Source of the DNA: Polynucleobacter sphagniphilus
GTDB lineage: Bacteria > Pseudomonadota > Gammaproteobacteria > Burkholderiales > Burkholderiaceae
Direction: 5' to 3'
Length of the DNA: 64,000 bases
NCBI RefSeq assembly: GCF_001953355.1
Contig: NZ_MPIY01000006.1
Span: 51,444-115,443, forward strand
In this document: positions 63,965 through 64,000 of the stretch, in pieces
Numbering within the stretch: the first letter of the stretch is position 1
Layout: each line of letters starts with the position of its first letter
Position numbers and translations under genes: made by a program
The notes under the pieces: model-generated
What the model was told of the DNA's origin: nothing
What the model saw: the letters and a program-made list of their open reading frames with translations, nothing else
Databases searched by the model: none

Positions 63965-64000
63965 CCAGTTGCAAGATGGCAGAAGTATCCGTCTGTTTAA

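Larger units (their letters stand above)
63254..64000 (+). mobile_element. IS3-family insertion sequence, right end beyond window
   Basis: An IS3-type element with orfA, an overlapping orfB, and a conserved A6G slippery site. The left end is placed near 63254 where TGAGCTCAGAGG begins (IS3 family ends usually start with TG), but this is a guess since the right inverted repeat is outside the window. No target duplication can be checked. The orfB frame is broken by an internal 22-base net insertion, so the copy is probably inactive. Confidence 0.75.

Overview
The window reads as a contiguous piece of a chromosome from a betaproteobacterium of the order Burkholderiales, most likely Polynucleobacter or a close freshwater relative. 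This rests on gene content and order (leuS-lptE-holA-proA; exbB-exbD-lpxK-ycaR-kdsB-adk; a RibBX-type riboflavin enzyme; pyrR-pyrB), compact operons with 1-8 base overlaps, and moderate base composition. No database search was possible, so the genus is an inference. No rRNA, tRNA or CRISPR array was seen.

Layout. 1-6261: housekeeping plus strand genes (leuS 3' part, lptE, holA, proA, hemJ, an RlmL-like methyltransferase, a 56-residue rubredoxin). 6300-13393: hemL, then apaH and phrB on the minus strand, then ydcF-like, yqgE, ruvX, pyrR and pyrB. 13401-22629: first surface-glycan island, with glycosyltransferases of unusual families (GT4-like, DUF6492-like, DUF5672, GT17), an O-antigen ligase/polymerase-like membrane protein, and the complete dTDP-L-rhamnose set rfbBDAC. 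22661-25880: waaC, uppP, a DUF2721 protein, trmB. 25897-29712 (minus): gabD, then nusB, ribH and a RibBX-like gene interrupted by a one-base frameshift in a T7 run. 29847-31560: four tightly packed minor-pilin-like genes, followed by ribD and ribE. 33363-38747 (minus): queC and the Tol-Pal operon (cpoB, pal, tolB, tolA, tolR, tolQ). 38813-41562: glyA, nrdR, galE. 41619-46906 (minus): a dicarboxylate/amino-acid symporter, adk, kdsB, a Trm112-like protein, lpxK, exbD, exbB. 47221-54566: xseA, an orphan VapB-like antitoxin, murB (minus), yajQ, xerD, vapBC, plsY, a MAPEG protein, folE, a small lipoprotein, a high-potential iron-sulfur protein, and a 45-residue minus-strand small ORF. 54988-63256: second surface-glycan island (manC, an unknown protein, Gfo/Idh/MocA oxidoreductase, ATP-grasp ligase, FkbM-like methyltransferase, DegT aminotransferase, multi-pass membrane protein). 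63254-64000: an IS3-family element running off the right edge, with its orfB already broken.

How the genes work together. The cell-envelope theme is strong. lptE, waaC, kdsB, lpxK, uppP, murB, plsY and Tol-Pal build and maintain the envelope. The two glycan islands supply activated sugars (dTDP-rhamnose, GDP-mannose, UDP-galactose through galE) and the enzymes that assemble or decorate a variable polysaccharide. The most promising candidate for something undescribed is the run from 56494 to 61626: a sugar dehydrogenase, an ATP-grasp ligase, a methyltransferase and a PLP aminotransferase next to a protein of no recognised family. Together they could make an amino sugar and amidate or aminoacylate it. 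Other points of interest are the frameshifted RibBX gene, a minor pilin that appears to start at its mature first residue, a 22-base net insertion with a perfect palindrome inside the IS3 transposase, and a small ORF with a strong ribosome binding site.
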